Positions 10,921 to 24,766 of a stretch of DNA of 64,000 bases are shown piece by piece. Position numbers and translations under genes: made by a program. The stretch is from Paramacrobiotus metropolitanus. Lineage: Eukaryota; Tardigrada; Eutardigrada; Parachela; Macrobiotidae. Where the stretch lies: the NCBI RefSeq assembly GCF_019649055.1, contig NW_026570375.1, positions 62,001 through 126,000 on the forward strand. The letters run 5' to 3'. The notes beneath the pieces were generated by a model. That model was not told the DNA's origin. It worked only from the letters and a program-made list of their open reading frames with translations, and did no database searches. Every line of letters begins with the position of its first letter. Within the stretch, counting starts at the first letter, position 1.

Positions 10921-13495
10921 AGCGTGTTCCTTGTGGTATTTTTTTATACTAATTATTTTTTTACATTTTCCGATTTACATTTATACCACCAGCATTGGTT
11001 AGATTTAAACGCGATTATGTTTGTATTAATAGATGGTTTCTAAAGCTAGGGTAGAAAAATTTGCTAGTCACCCATGTCAGAAGCCATAACAACGGCTGCG
11101 ACAAACAACGGACAAAAGTGCCAAAGATTCGGTAATTAAAGCGTAATTTAAGCCGTGAGGAAAATAAAAATGTCTGCATTGTTTCAATCAAGTGTCTGTA
11201 ATAGTCACATCTCCCACATGGCACTGATTATGTGCTTTACGACTTTTATAATCAACATCGGCATAATGTGAACGCGCTTAAAGTTGCGCAACAACTTCAA
11301 CGCCGACCGCTGTGCATAATGTGGCCAAACCATACTCGTATTAATTTTGGTTGCTTGCCAAACACAGCCGTCTATTGTTGTGGTCGCATCGAAGCAGCGG
11401 ATGAGGCGCATGTGCCGTATATCCAAACGAACGAATCAGCCTCCGGCAAGTTGTACAACAACGGTACAACCGGCGTATTGGTTCTGCTGGCTAATTATAT
11501 CTTCTGCAAACAAACAAATTTCTTCCAGCGTAATTCGGTTTTACAACAATACAGTACGCTTTCCCGTGCCTTTGAATTCAATTCAAAAAATTGTAAAAAA
11601 AGACTTTTTTTTGTCCTTTTGTTGGGTTTACAGAATTTCCGGTAAATATCACCGGGCAAAATAAATTCCCCGGGGCGCACAGTGTAATTTGCGGAAAGTG
11701 GTGAATCGTGCCAAGGTTCGCGTGTGTTTCCGTGTAAATTTACATGACCTCACCAAACGTCCTGCGGGCGAAAATTTCACACTTTGTGGTAGCGACAAAC
11801 TGTGCCGCTGTAATCTGCAGTTGCATGAGTCGGTTTAGTACCCGCAGGAAACGCACGCGAACAAAAGGACATCCCCCGAACTGTGCATTTTTTGGCTGGT
11901 TGTGATGAGATAACGGGAGTACGCGGAATCGTCAAGTGGGTTGGATAGCGCACTAAAAGCAGGCAGTACATATGATTAATTTCACCTGGAAGCACCAACA
12001 ACCGGCGGTAGCAACGGCAGACGCATAAGAACTTGCTGCATCAAACCAGTAAAGCTTTCATAGCTTTTATAGCTGGTAGTGAAACTGCCAGTTGAACCAG
12101 CATCTAATGGACCCAGGAAAAGAAGGCTCTGTTAACGTAACACTGACCGTAACATAAAAAGGAAATTATTACAGAAACAGTTATTAAACATTTCTTTTCT
12201 TGTGTTCTATAAAAATCCATATAAAAAACTCGGCAAAAACTTTTATGCAGGCTCTCACCATTAGGTAAATCATGATATATTATGAAATTTAATACGAGTA
12301 TGTCTCAGGCCGGCTGTGATGGCTGGGATCATTGTGAGTACCTTGTTGGTTATTACCGTGCATTCGAAAGTATACGGAATAAAAGGTATAGTTAAGCTGC
12401 ATAGTATTACTGGCTCTATAATTGTTAATACTCGTAATCATAAGTATAACCCTATAATTACTATAAAAATTAAGCATGGTTCTAGAAGACTCGATTATCG
12501 TAAAACGGGCTAAAAATACAAAGTAGGAGTTTCGTCTTTTGGGCAAAATCAGACAGTTTCTCCCCTCAGGCTACTAAATTTTGTTTTATATAAGTTTTTA
12601 AAAGCAGCCACAATGGCTGAAAATTTCGCGCAGTTTTTTCTGTAAACTTTGATTTTATTGCATGGATACCGCTAGGCAAACAATGGACCAATTCAAGTTT
12701 TATGGGTAAAATACTGGGAACTGTCAAACTATTGCAGAGAGCTGGCGGCTTTTATGACCATAAATCAGCTGCAGTACAGTGAATGCACTTGTACTAACCC
12801 TTGAACAAAATTCCGTGCTTGGTTTGTTGGAAAATCTTCCTGTGCCGTTATGTAACTGCCCATGCAGTAGTTACAACAATTATTCAAAATACTATATGAC
12901 TGCAGATTAGAAAAGCTTTCGAAAAAAAACCACGCAAAATGGTTTGATTTTGACCCTCCTTTCTTACTACTGTCGGGGAAATAGGCTTTTATAAATACGT
13001 AATGGCAGGAGACAGATAATGTAAAATGATAAAGGCAGATATTGTAAACTTATAATGGCAGATAATGTAATTATCATCCCTTTGGCGTTACCGAAGAATT
13101 ATGAATCACGAAATTAAAATTACGGAAGCGTACAGAATCCATCGACTACAGCAATATGTACCCCAGTTAGTCACCATTATTGTACAACAGACGGCCATAC
13201 CGGAAATCTTAATTGAAAACGACCAGCTGTTACGTTCTACCGTGTCATTAACAAAAGAGGCGGAGCGGCTCCTTATTGTTTGCTTTAGCCAAGACGTACA
13301 AATTCGCCATACACTGTATTGCCGGTAGCTAAATTAGAAAAAAAATCAATAAAATCGGTTGAAATGGCAATGATTTATAACTCGCTCCGGTCAAGGTTAG
13401 GCTAAAACGTAAAAGCATCATTTCCGACTACACATGTGCCGAGTCTGCCGACATTAGATCTTTCTTACCCATCTTTCAACTGGATCTATTACATT
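10921..13495. other. Intergenic, no gene recognised
   Basis: About 2.5 kb before the GPCR. The longest frames (11232-11645 and 13101-13328, plus strand) have no motif, no signal peptide and no splice support. A loose local repetition of 'ggcagataatgtaa'-type sequence is present at about 13002-13070. Confidence 0.4.
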
Positions 13496-16495
13496 ATGGC
13501 GGATTTAAATTATATCAACGTGAGCAGCCTGAACTTGTCCGTTCCCGATATCAGTAATGATACCGTTATCAACGGGACCTGTCCATGGGGCAATGACACA
13601 CAGTACGATCCCGATCCGACGTTGGATATGGTGTATGGCGTGGGATTCGGGGTGCTGTTTGTGATCTGTACGATTGGGAATATAATCAACATTGCGGTCT
13701 TGTCGGCCATGAAATCATCACAGAGTTCGGCGGTGTATTTATTGGCCATGGCCATTGCCGATATTGTCACAGTGTAAGTGCCAGTTCAGTCACATATGTT
13801 GGTGTACGTTACCACACAAAAAAATTCATTTACTTTGCCACTGAAACTGATAAAAAAATGAGTGATTTATTAATAAGCATAAACAGGCATGAATTAACAC
13901 ATATCATGTACGTGGTTGCTGTATGTGCACTGCGCAGTTTAATGTTTATGTACTTCGGTAAAATAACGTTCATATAACCGGTACCGTTTCGATATCTCGC
14001 AGCCAAGAATTTTACCATTTTGCAGTTTCGCATGATATTATACCAACCGAAGCGCTGTAGCTACTGCACTAGTATTGTATAATGGTAATTTTTCACTCAA
14101 GAATTTTTATGATAATTTTTGCAGGTGGTTGTATTTCTGGCAGTTTCTCTTCACCGTTCGACCGGACATTTTCGTATCGACCAACGGATTCGACTGGTTT
14201 AACGACAACATTCAGGGCGCTTACGTGTGGCTGCAGCAAGTCTTTATGGCGTTTTCATATTGGTCAGTGCATTTAGTTTTACCGCATTACGTATTTTACG
14301 ATTTTTGCCGACTCAAATTTAAATATGTTTTTAACTACATTTGAGATTTAAGATTTATATTACTGTTTCATAACTGGGGAATTGATTGTCCCATCGTATA
14401 CAATTTGCGGTTTACGTATTTTAACTGAATAGCAAATACTGTATAAGCCTTAAAAAATTAATTTTACAAATATTGTTCGGGTGACAGCATCGGGTGTGTT
14501 GAATATCCAATAATGTTATCTCCTGTTACAGGGTTCTTGCGGCGTTTTCCTCCGAGCGTGTAATAGCTGTGATTAACCCTTTGAAATTTCGCACGACTCG
14601 CCGTACCACACAGATTCTGGTCAGCTGCATCTTTATCTACTGCTGCATATCCAACATTTGCCGGCTGGTAACACAATACTGGATGTGGGCCAATCTGGAT
14701 ATCGACACGTTTGATAAAGAGAGCGCCAGTATGTTTAGCTCAACCTGGCCATCGTGGCTGACAACGTGGAATTCCGTACAAGTCGTCTACACTGTAAGTA
14801 CCAATAATTTTTAATAGTGAACACGAACCTTTGATTATTAATTTGTTATTACCTTTCGTTGTTTCTTTATTAACACTTTCGTTATTAGTAGTGATTACGC
14901 ACCTTTCCTTATTAATGGTGATGTTATAACGAAGTCATACAGTATTCATATCAGCAGTGGAGTTAATATACTAAAATTGTTACTTTGCATAGCTGCCGAT
15001 ATCGGTTATCCATTTACGACTATGTACAGTCTGATAAATAATTACTTGTTTTCAAACATTTTAAAATTGTCATATCCGGTCATTTTAATCATTCGCCTTG
15101 ATTTCATCCGTCGTTTTGGTCTAAAATGCATCTGTTTGCGTACTACGTACTGTATTTCGAAGCAATTAGGCTTTCTTTTAACAACCAGTTTCACGATTTT
15201 ATTACAACAAAAACTTCGGTGCCAAAAGATTAAACTAAAGAGTTCTGGCCTAGAGCACACTACAGAGTATAAGGAGAATTTAAAAATAAAAAAAAACCGG
15301 CATCTGCAGTGTGGAATCTGGCTAGTAGCGGGAGGCATGTTATGTTTTGGAAGAAGAGTTTAAAACTGTCGAAAGTATGAGTATGTTACCGGTTTCCACA
15401 AATCAGCCAGTAAAGCGATAGCACTACTGCACAGCTTTGCGTGAGAGTTTCTTCGGCTAATACTGCAACCGAGCAAAAGACAGCACCGCCACTGCTGCTC
15501 ATTACAGTAATATTTTTTCAAACAGAATGTGGAAGTGTTCATCGTTTGTACGATCCTTATCGCCAGTACCACCATCATCCTGACCTCCATCGTGCGCCAC
15601 CAGAAGACCCTGGGCATCCGTGCCACCACCAACTCGGCGGTGTCCGACAAGAAGAACAAGAAGGATTTCGGCCGCACCATTCTCATTGTGACCTCCATCG
15701 GTTTTTGTCCTCTCGCAGCTACCCAGTACCATCAATGACACTCTCAAACTGTTGTCCAACTATCCTTACTGCTACTTGGAGTATCCGCTGTACTTTAAAC
15801 TCTGGCGACCTTTCCAGGCCATGATCCTCATCCCCAACAGCGTCAACTTCTACCTAAACTTCGCCTTCAGTAAGAAGTTCCGGCAGGAATTTGTCGACCT
15901 CTTGCAGTGGGTTAACATGAAAACCGTGAAGAAACGATCAAAGTTCTTGGAGACCCATGGCACCAAACAGCGCGCCGCTCTGCGTATGAGTGACCGCAAT
16001 GCGTCACGAATTAGTACGATCTCCACGGTGACGATGGATGTGGAAATGGAAACGCCGAAGATCGCAAAGAAAAGCACTACAAATAACGTTGTACAACCGT
16101 TGTTGAAAAAGAATGTGGAGTTTAATCGGGCGCCGGCGTATACCAACCCGACAATCATCGAGGATGATGAGGGGAGTGTTATGGAGATCAAGCTGGATGA
16201 AGAGCCAGAGACCGAGACGGTCTTTAGCGAAGATCGTGTTGAATCGGTGGATATCTTGGATTCCGGAAACGCCACCTTGGCATCGACACCCAGTGGGACT
16301 AATTTCACAGTCGGAGATGACGTTCAAGATCTCGGCAGCGAGACCATGAGCTCAGAGGAGGACCTTAGTGATGAAATGCAGGACAATGTGGATGAATTAC
16401 TCCGGCCATCTACTGGTAGACGGTTTACGTGGTGGTACGGTAATGAAAGACCGCTGAGAGACTCGGAACGAAGAAGAGCCTCCCATTCCCACTGA
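13496..16495 (+). CDS. Rhodopsin-like GPCR, probably peptide-receptor type
   Basis: Seven-transmembrane receptor of the plasma membrane. Exons 13496-13773, 14125-14262, 14532-14793 and 15526-16495. The N-terminus is short with several N-glycosylation sequons (NVSS, NLSV, NGTC). TM1 (VLFVICTIGNIINIAVL) has the GN motif; TM2 has LLAMAIADIV. TM3 ends in SERVIAVINPLKF, an E/DRY variant. TM5 (VFIVCTILIASTTIIL), TM6 (RTILIVTSI) and TM7 (ILIPNSVNFYLNFAFS, an NPxxY variant) follow, then a long acidic/serine-rich tail. The third intracellular loop is short and basic. The TM6-TM7 stretch changes frame at about 15698-15706 (beside a run of T). Removing one base gives a smooth TM6 (SIVFVLSQLPSTINDTL), so I suspect a sequence error. 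Similarity to FMRFamide-type receptors is an impression only; the ligand is unknown. An ATTAAA lies near 16546. Confidence 0.82.
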
Positions 16496-16778
16496 TGTTC
16501 GCTGCGAATTTTTTATATAGTGTATAAGGACCATTAGTGATTGTTCATTAAAGACTGGTGTTTGATTTACAAGCGCCGGTTATGTCTTTCTAATTGTACG
16601 AAGTGAAAGCTTTGTGCAATAACCCGCTGTTTTGTTTCTGAGCAGGTGCTTTCATTGGCGTAAATTGTTTTGCATTTTTTGGCTGGTGCCAGAAATTTAG
16701 TGTAATTACTGTTATTTTAGTACATTTTTATTTACTTATTATAATATACACATACACAGCTGCATAGTTACGATATTA

Positions 16779-19355
16779 TCAATAACAAGCACCGAAACCA
16801 ACAGCCGGAACAGAAAACAGCAAAAATGGCACAGTGTCTACATTATGCGCAGTTAATTTGATTGTGGTTGTGTAAGACGTGCCATCGTCTTCGCTTTCGG
16901 CTCGAATCACAGACGTGATTGAAACCTGGTCTTCCGGCACAAAAGAACGTCGACTTATAAGATTGTCGCCACTCACTGTGGTACTGTTTAACTGTAAATA
17001 GAAGGGATATTCCGGATCCCTTCCGATAACATACTCCACTCCGCTTTGTATTGACTTCTGATTCAACTGGCCGTTGACTGGCACCAGGAGGATTGTTACG
17101 ATGCACTGTTCTGGGACGTCGATGGCATCCTGGGGTATGCGAAAACTTTCAAAGGTCATTATGAATGCCGCTAATGGTGTTATGTCAGTGGTTGGCCCTT
17201 CAGCTAAAAACCCCGCATGAGTTTGGAGTAACGGGTTAATGTAATTTGTTAACGCTTCTGAGCGGAACCTTAAAACCTAAAAATGAATGGAAGTTTCGTA
17301 TTACCCATATCCGATTCTAGTGTATAGTTATATACAGAACTGCTAGCAGTAATGCGCTTATTACTGTCAGCAACTAAGAAACTTTTTATTATTTGAAAAA
17401 GGTTCGCCAACTGGACCTAACTGGAATAATCCAATCACTCCATTCCATAGGGAAGGTGTGATCCCAGTGAGCAGCGGCATCCTCCGATGGGGTTTCAAAC
17501 ACCGACACTACCGTTAGGTTCCCGTAGGTCGGTGGCCCTTGCCATTGCGCAACATCCGTGTTCAGCGAGTAATCCCATACAATTCTGGGAATACCTAAGT
17601 TGGGGGTCGTCAGCAGTAGCAGTACCGTTGCTACGACTTCGTCAGCACGGTCCATCGCATCGAACACCGGATAACCCCATGCGGTATACCGGTCACCATG
17701 GATAACCTCGTGATGTTCATAGGCGAAAATTTTGACTGTACCAAAGGACAGCGTCGCTCCGTAGCCGGACAGTCCCAAAACAAAAAATTCTGTCGTATTA
17801 ACGTGCTCATAGTTGAGCGTGGTTTCATTGTGGTAGTCTACACCGTGTCCCATGATTGAACGAATATGAGCGGCCATTCGTGGACTGAAATAGGTAATAT
17901 CGGGTAATTCCCGGAGAGAATTGCGCGATGGTTCGGAGATTTTAAAGGCTTTTTCGGGTTCTGGTTCATTTCGGATTTCGAAGTATACAAACATGTTTTC
18001 CGTCAGGGAAGCATTGCTTGGCGATGATAAAATCAACTTCTCTGTTATCGCTGTTCGTAACTGTTCAATGTTAGACAAACCGGCGGAAATTATGGAGATT
18101 CCTTCTACTCCGTACTGTCGCAGGCTGACAATAAAATCCGCTATCTAAAGAAACAGGCAAGTAACGTAAAGATTTACGATCTGTAAATGGCTCTCCTTTC
18201 CCGTCAAAATTGGTGTCATACCTGCTGTTTCACTTCATCCTTCCTCAAGTCCAGTTTGAGTACAGGAGTATCAGCAAACGTATACGGCGTACCAGGGTGG
18301 CATTCGCCGGCAAAGTTGCCATCCGGCGCTGACGAACATGATTCGGTACTACTGATCAGGGTATTAATTGCCGTATTGCCGTTCACTCTGCAAACGCAAA
18401 CTGACATTACCAACAATATACTACAATTATGTAGGCAGAAATGGTGATACTGTAACATTTCCACTCGGACTGCATATAATCAGCCTGGTCAAACAGATGC
18501 GCTATCTTTTCGACCTTCCAATGAGCCTAATAGGTACTCTTTTGGCAAGCTGGTTATAGCATACAGTCACAATATTATGGTCCGTACAGTCGTACTTAAT
18601 CCGACAAAAGTAATAATATCATACTTCCGCTTTGGTACTTTAAGGATTAACACTAACACGGTCACACCCAGCAGATTCACTTGTACTTGCGTGCGCTACT
18701 TCCAGTCACGCTTACTTCATAGTTCGTAGTTGCTCGTCCACGGAATACCATGCCCCATCACTATCACGCCCCAGCCCGGCATCCACGCCGACCAGATGGT
18801 TAAGAACGACTTCCGCGTAAATGGAAATTCCTGAGCGGTTGCACGCAACTATCATTCGGCGAAATTCGTCGGCTGTGCCCGACCGGGTTTTGCCGACATA
18901 GAGACCGGTGGGTTGGTAGCGTTCCCACCAGGGCCGTTTCACGCTGCGGTCGCGCAGCGGCTGGTTGATGATGCGATGCGGCTGCGGTGGACTGACCTGG
19001 CAAACAGTTTAATCGATTATCAATAACTCAAGAGCTTGTGCCTTTTCTTTAACATAGCAGTGCTCGAAAAATCGAGCTGGTTTTTCTTGAGAACAACTTG
19101 TTTCTCGTTAGATAAACACACAGAAAATAACACACATAGTTAAGCCATTTTCCGTTTCGAACTTTTGAGTTCGGATACCTGTAAAACCACCATTCCCGAA
19201 ATGCTCTGCAGATGCTCAGTGCATAAGCGAGCGACATCGTTCCATGGCCATTGAAACAGCTGAATGATGGGACGGTAATCATCATCCGGCCGTTGGAATC
19301 GTATGCCCAAAGCAGGCACTACGAAAAAGATAAACAAGACTCGGAAATCGAACAT
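16779..19355 (-). CDS. Secreted alpha-amylase-like protein, probably inactive
   Basis: GH13 animal-amylase homologue. Exons 19179-19355, 18716-18996, 18222-18387, 17422-18144 and 16779-17276 keep phase to about 614 residues, longer than animal amylases (about 490-510). The start gives a signal peptide (MFDFRVLFIFFVVPALG). Matches to the family: VQVSPP-type VSPP at residue 60, RPWWERYQPTGL, TRSGTADEFRRMI, VVLNH at 122-126, the general-acid region around E264 (FVYFEIRN), and LGIPRIVWDY. The motif that normally reads GFRIDAAKH is here GISIISAGL (223-231), so the nucleophile Asp and chloride-binding Arg are both replaced. The third acidic residue region (FVDNHD) is not recognisable. Hydrolysis of starch is therefore unlikely, and a binding or structural role is possible. 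The exon 4 donor (CCA|GTTAGG) is weak but fits the family alignment. The frame is intact throughout. Confidence 0.82.
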
Positions 19356-20771
19356 TTTATTCACCTGCATGTTGAGTCTTCCAAAACAATCACTGCATAA
19401 TGTTACAGCATTGGATGAATTATGCACGAATATTCGCACTTGTGGATAATGTCATAATTATCTGACTAACGCAACATGCTATGTACAATTTGTATGCACC
19501 GGTATCACTATAGTATTATGCTGATAAGAATGCGCGTAAATCAGCCGTGACACAGGTGATACGGAAACGCCAGCGCTAGTGATATGATTGTGCGCCAAGT
19601 TGAATTACACCGGTGAGTATATTTCATAATCTACTAGATAAGTGAATGTGCCTTTTTGTTGTTGTCAACGGTTTTCAAATAAATTAAGAAAACTTTTACA
19701 CGCTATGCTAATTTACCGTTATGCCAAAACCTTTCATTAACACTGATAAAATTAACGCGCTCCTTTGTTCCCCGTTTCCGTTCTGTCACAGTTGAACCGA
19801 TAAACGTACAACTTGTATTATTTTGTAATCTTTATTAACTTCCGCGGTGTGACGTGTGATCTTTCTAAGTCAGCTACAAATGGCCAAAGCGCAAACAAAA
19901 CTAAAGCCGACGCATAACGCCGGCACTCCAAATTCACCTTAAATTGCTGCTCCAGTATTCCTGTAGTTTAGCTAAAAGTAGTTCCTTAATAATCCTGTTT
20001 TCTGGGACGGAGAAACAGTTTTTTGGTAGTGCGGCTGGGACTGGTTGGGTAGAACGAGTATTCTCACTATTCTGGTGTTCCGACACAACGATCACAGTCA
20101 TAGCTATCTGTAGAAGGCGGAATAGCGTTTACGTACATGAAAGCGCAGCTTTTGTTAAAACAATACAACGTGCCCTTTACTGAATAATATTGATGAAGTA
20201 GTGGCGCCAGGTTAACCTAATTATTACTGCGCAGAAGCTATCACATTGTTCACAATTTTATCACCAAGTGCCACTTGGCCTGGATCAGCGATACAATAAA
20301 ATTCTCATTGTTACTACTTACAACTGCGCTCAACTGCTGCAAACCGTAGTGAATGGACTTTTTCCATTTTGTTTCCGTGGTGAATGCCGTCAAACTGCAA
20401 TCGGCTCACGTGAGTACTACGAGTAGGTAGAATCGTCTTAAGTTATTTCGCGTCTGAACTTAACAGTCTTAGGTACTTCCCAAAATTTTTTTACATGCAG
20501 TTCAGTTTCGATTTCGAAATTATGAGCGTAGCGGTTTGCGCAGTTCCACTTTACCATATATTGAATTCTACCAAATCTAGCAAAGTACAGTGGTAATTTC
20601 TGCTCGACAAGAGAGGCTTGGACGCCGGAAAATCGAATTTATTTGCGCAGATGTGTGGTTGAAATTCAGCCGAAGTAAGTTCCAATAAGCAGTACTGTTG
20701 ATATAATTATTATCCTGTCTTTCTGTTCAGCCGCTCCAGTTTTTTTTGTAGATCTTAATACCTCAACCGTC
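19356..20771. other. Intergenic, no gene recognised
   Basis: About 1.4 kb between the amylase-like gene (transcribed leftwards) and array copy A (transcribed rightwards), so it must hold both promoters. No clear TATA box or conserved block was identified. Confidence 0.4.
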
Positions 20772-22259
20772 ATGGACGCCATCACGGAGTACCCTTTTCG
20801 GGGTTTAGCATGCGGCCCACGCGAGATCAATTACGGTAATACGGTGATGGTGCAGCGAGACAACGGGGAATGGTGGCTGGGATACGTGCAGGACATCGAT
20901 GAGGATCTCATGTTTGTGAATTTCGATTCCGCAACGGCTCCCGCCAGCTGGATCCAATCATGTCACGTCCGCGCTCAACGCTGGTTAAACGATCGTGATC
21001 TGTGGTTAGCAGTGGACAGGGAAGTGGCTGCAACCGGCAGTTATGCAGTGCAGGTTGCTCTGCGTAACACTGAGCACGGACCACATGTTTTTCGTCCGGC
21101 CCGGCTCCTTACATCAACAACTCGTTGGGCGCATTCTTTGCCGAATTGAACCATCTGGCCATGTCGCACTGTCTTGCGGTCCACTCGTGGCAGATTGCCT
21201 TCCCGATTAATCCCGCCTTCGATGCGCCACCGCTCCGCAACAAAACCAGCGGACTATACTATCAGAAGTTCACCATACCTTTCATGAATGCTCGCTGGAT
21301 TACGGCACTGGATGTGGCTGCCATACGGGAGTGCCTGGTCAAAGCCGCGCTAACCCCAAACCCACATGGACCGGGCTGCTATCCTGGTAATATCTTCGTG
21401 GCATACCGAATCTATGTACATGGCTGTCACTGGGGACAATCTCACTTTCGTCTGCGCTCAACTGCATGATGATAACCTGAACTCGCGGGCCGAATGGAGC
21501 CTAGATACCTTAACACATGCCTTTGCGAGCTTGTATCCTGTTCCGAATCCACCATTGTCACCTGCAGTCACTGCAACTGAAGAATCTCAACAAGAATTAA
21601 CTTTCGGTATGTGTTCTATAAGTGTCTATACATCTATCGATCGAGCAGGATCGGTCATTTTTTACAAGCACAAAAACCCAGTTGGGTTTGGCCATAATGC
21701 ATCGCTGCTCTAGTAGGAATAGGAAAATTAGAATGAAATAAAAAAGCATGTTTTACACTACATTTCAAGCGTAAGGAAACGAGAATTCATTTACTTCGTG
21801 AATTTAACAAATGCAATTACTGTTTACCAGCTGAAAGAATTTTTTTTGCAGTTCGCAAAATGCAGTCACAAAACTTATTATCAAAAAGTGGTTTTTATGC
21901 TGTACTAAATTGCAGATAGTGACGGATGGATCGGTGATGTGGCGCATTCAGTTATAGCCGATGTTCTCGTCAGTTTGGATTTGCACACTCAAGCAAAACG
22001 GTAACGGTTAACATTGCTTCTGGCTTCTGCAATCAGATAAATCACAGCACACAAAAAAGTTTGGTATTTAAAGTATTACAACTTGCAACCGTGCTAATAT
22101 CCTAGTACGTACCATGTCAATCTTTTACCGTGTAGCAGAAGAAGGTGTCTAATTAAGGGTCTGCACATTGTGGCATTACCTGTTATCCGACCGTTTCGCC
22201 ACCCGACACATGGTCGTCGATAGCTCAATACTGAAGCCGACACAATTATCTAGCCCCCT

Positions 22260-22420
22260 TTTAAATTCTTGTGGAAATTCCGTACGAGAGCAGCGGAAGT
22301 AATTGGGCGTTTGCGGGTAGAGCAGGTCGGCGGCGCGGCGGCATATGCTAAGTCGAAGGTGCAGGTGATGACCTCACCGGTTCGAGCTTCCGATATCCCC
22401 ACTTCCACCCGACTGCCCCC
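22260..22420. repeat. Split direct repeat 'B2' (161 bp)
   Basis: Appears identical to 22718-22878. Begins TTTAAATTCTTGTGG and ends CTGCCCCC. Left terminus of the element on the plus strand, directly next to the host exon of copy A. Confidence 0.85.
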
Positions 22421-22495
22421 GTTTATTGCACTGAGTAACAGGACAGTTGCGAAAGCAATAACATAAAACGCCACCTTGTAGGGTGGGTGGGTGGT

Positions 22496-22720
22496 AAATG
22501 AAAACAGGAGAGAGCTAATCAACGCAATGATAAACAACAGCTCGACAACACGACTGATCGGAACAGAATGCGAAAGGCAATCGGGCCGCGTGCACGGCCG
22601 GCGGCAGCTAACACGTATTCGCCAGGCATGACAAAGAAAGTGGGCTGAGCCTGCGCGAAACAAAGAAGTACATGGAATTTACCACGAATTTAACTTCACT
22701 TAGCTAGCTAACTGTCCTTT
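22496..22720. repeat. Split direct repeat 'A2' (225 bp)
   Basis: Appears identical to 24767-24991 at an offset of 2271 bases. Ends in GCTAGCTAACTGTCCTTT and abuts the inner copy of the 161 bp repeat. Confidence 0.85.
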
Positions 22721-22878
22721 AAATTCTTGTGGAAATTCCGTACGAGAGCAGCGGAAGTAATTGGGCGTTTGCGGGTAGAGCAGGTCGGCGGCGCGGCGGC
22801 ATATGCTAAGTCGAAGGTGCAGGTGATGACCTCACCGGTTCGAGCTTCCGATATCCCCACTTCCACCCGACTGCCCCC
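22718..22878. repeat. Split direct repeat 'B1' (161 bp)
   Basis: Inner copy of the repeat at 22260-22420, joined head-on to the 225 bp repeat at CTTT. A further diverged copy at about 23105-23235 shares the CAGGTCGGCGGCGCGGCGGC core. Confidence 0.85.
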
Positions 22879-24766
22879 AAACAAATTACTCCGTCCGGTA
22901 AGAGTTCACGATAGGAGGTGGTCCGGTGTGGTGAAATGTACCAGTAAGGCAGATGCTTCGCCAGCGTCGGTCCAGCTGGATTTCGCTGTCAGGCAGTTGG
23001 TTAGCGGTTCTAACGGCGATATCCATCCAGTGTCCGGTGGCATTGTGCCTAAGCGACGATTGTGACTGAATGAGCATGTAGCGACGGATGAGATTACATG
23101 TTTGCGGTGGTGCAGGTCGGCGGCGCGGCGGCGTATGCGACAATGAAGGTGCAGGTGCGACCTCACCTTGACGTGTGTCCGATACCCACTTTCGCCCGAC
23201 TGCCCCCAAACAATCTGTCCGGTCCGGTAAAGGTTATAAGTTGAGGTGACCCGAGGTGTTGAGGGTAGCGGCTGTGTGATGACATCACCAGCGCCCGGCT
23301 GGGTAGGGTTCAGGTTCAGGCACACCGATGCGGCCATCGTAAAGTTGGTTTTATCTTGTCATTTATGGAGACAGTCAGGCAAGCAGTCCGGCGATGGCGA
23401 AGGCGTGGCGCATGGGAACGCGCATCCACCGGCAGTGTCACCTCAAGGGTCGGTTTTCGTGCAGTTGACGGCCCGGTGGCTGGAATCCCCACACCGGAAA
23501 CAAGTGTGAATCCGGTGCGCTTTGCAGGGCGTTGTGCAGCTGCCGAAATTAAAATTGCGACATACTTCTCCTTCAGCGGCGGCGACGTTTTGGATGGGCT
23601 GCCCATAACCTGGTTGCCCCTTCCGTGGCAGCGGGCAGCTGCTAATAAAGTGCCCAGCCATGCCACAATTGCGGCATTCATCGTCCTTCTTTTGCTCCTT
23701 CACGCGGCGAATATTGTCAGTCGGCTCTACACGCGTGTTACGAAGCGGGTTCTGGATACAATCAATGTACGTATCTTCGTGCTGATGCGCCCAGAGATCG
23801 TACTCCCGCGGGTGGCTGGTAATAAACGCACGGAACTGCCTGTCGTACTCAAGCCAGTTAGCGGTCGGGACATCACGCTCAGCGTACGACGCAATAATGG
23901 CCAGATATTTAAAAAACTTCGCAGATAACATCGGTGCGACGGTGATGCGGTAGCTGGCAAATACGGAAAAGGCTCCTGCCCATGCCTCGAACGAGTCAAT
24001 TCTGACTTTGCCATCTTCAGGGGTGAGCGTCATTTTCCCGTCCACAAAGGACAGATTAGACTGCAGTTTTTTTGGGCTTCTCGACCCTGTTTCGCCGCAG
24101 CAACAGATCGAAGTCCACATACTCCTCAAGGTCCAGCAGTTTCTTTCGTAGCTTTTTATCAGGAATCGATGGCAGCTGATGAACAGAGTAATCAGACGTA
24201 GATGGCTGCAGCACTGGTGGCCCTAAGCGGCCGAGCATCTCGGGGCGGTCGCCATGGCGCTGAGGCGCTGCGCTACGCTCTGGCGAGCTATTGCTGTCGC
24301 TGTCCTGTTCAGAGGATGAGGAACCACTTTTCTCACCTCGATTTCTACGGCGCTTGCGTTTTCCGCCATCTGCCTTGTTTACGGAGTCCACCTGATGCAC
24401 GATTCTCCCGAAGTCGTCACCAAGCTGGATCTGAAGGTTTGACGAAGGGGACAAGGGGCGCACCGCTTGAGGCAGCTGAGTTCTCATTACGGCGAGCAGC
24501 GAGTCCAGCTGTTGCTGATGTTTTGCTGCTGCTGAAGGACAGACTGAAGAGTAGGTTCTACTAATTGAACTTCACTCGATCCAGATGGTTCAGGGCGAAC
24601 TATGATGCTTTTCAGGCGCTGTTTTGGTGGTACTTTTTGGCGAGGGGCTCTCCGGTGTTTTTTGGCCGTCTTCTTGCTTCTGGTGGCTGGAGGCATTATG
24701 TACCGATTCCACAGGTGGAATTACTCTCTTAATTTTATCAAACTGTTGAGGAAAAATAAGTGCTGA

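Noticed and set aside
13101-13328. 75-codon frame upstream of the GPCR
   Set aside because: No signal peptide, no homology I recognise, and no donor joining it to the receptor.
14977-15363. 128-codon frame inside the GPCR between exons 3 and 4
   Set aside because: Intronic; the receptor needs TM5 directly after exon 3, and exon 4 at 15526 supplies it.
22379-22392. GGTTCGAGCTTCC, resembling a tRNA B box
   Set aside because: It lies in the 161 bp retroelement repeat (also at about 22840); no A box or cloverleaf could be drawn around it.
22250-22663. 137-codon minus-strand frame starting MFRAGSAHF, repeated at 24590-24934
   Set aside because: It runs across the split direct repeats of the retroelement and its two copies diverge where the repeat ends; not supported as a separate gene.
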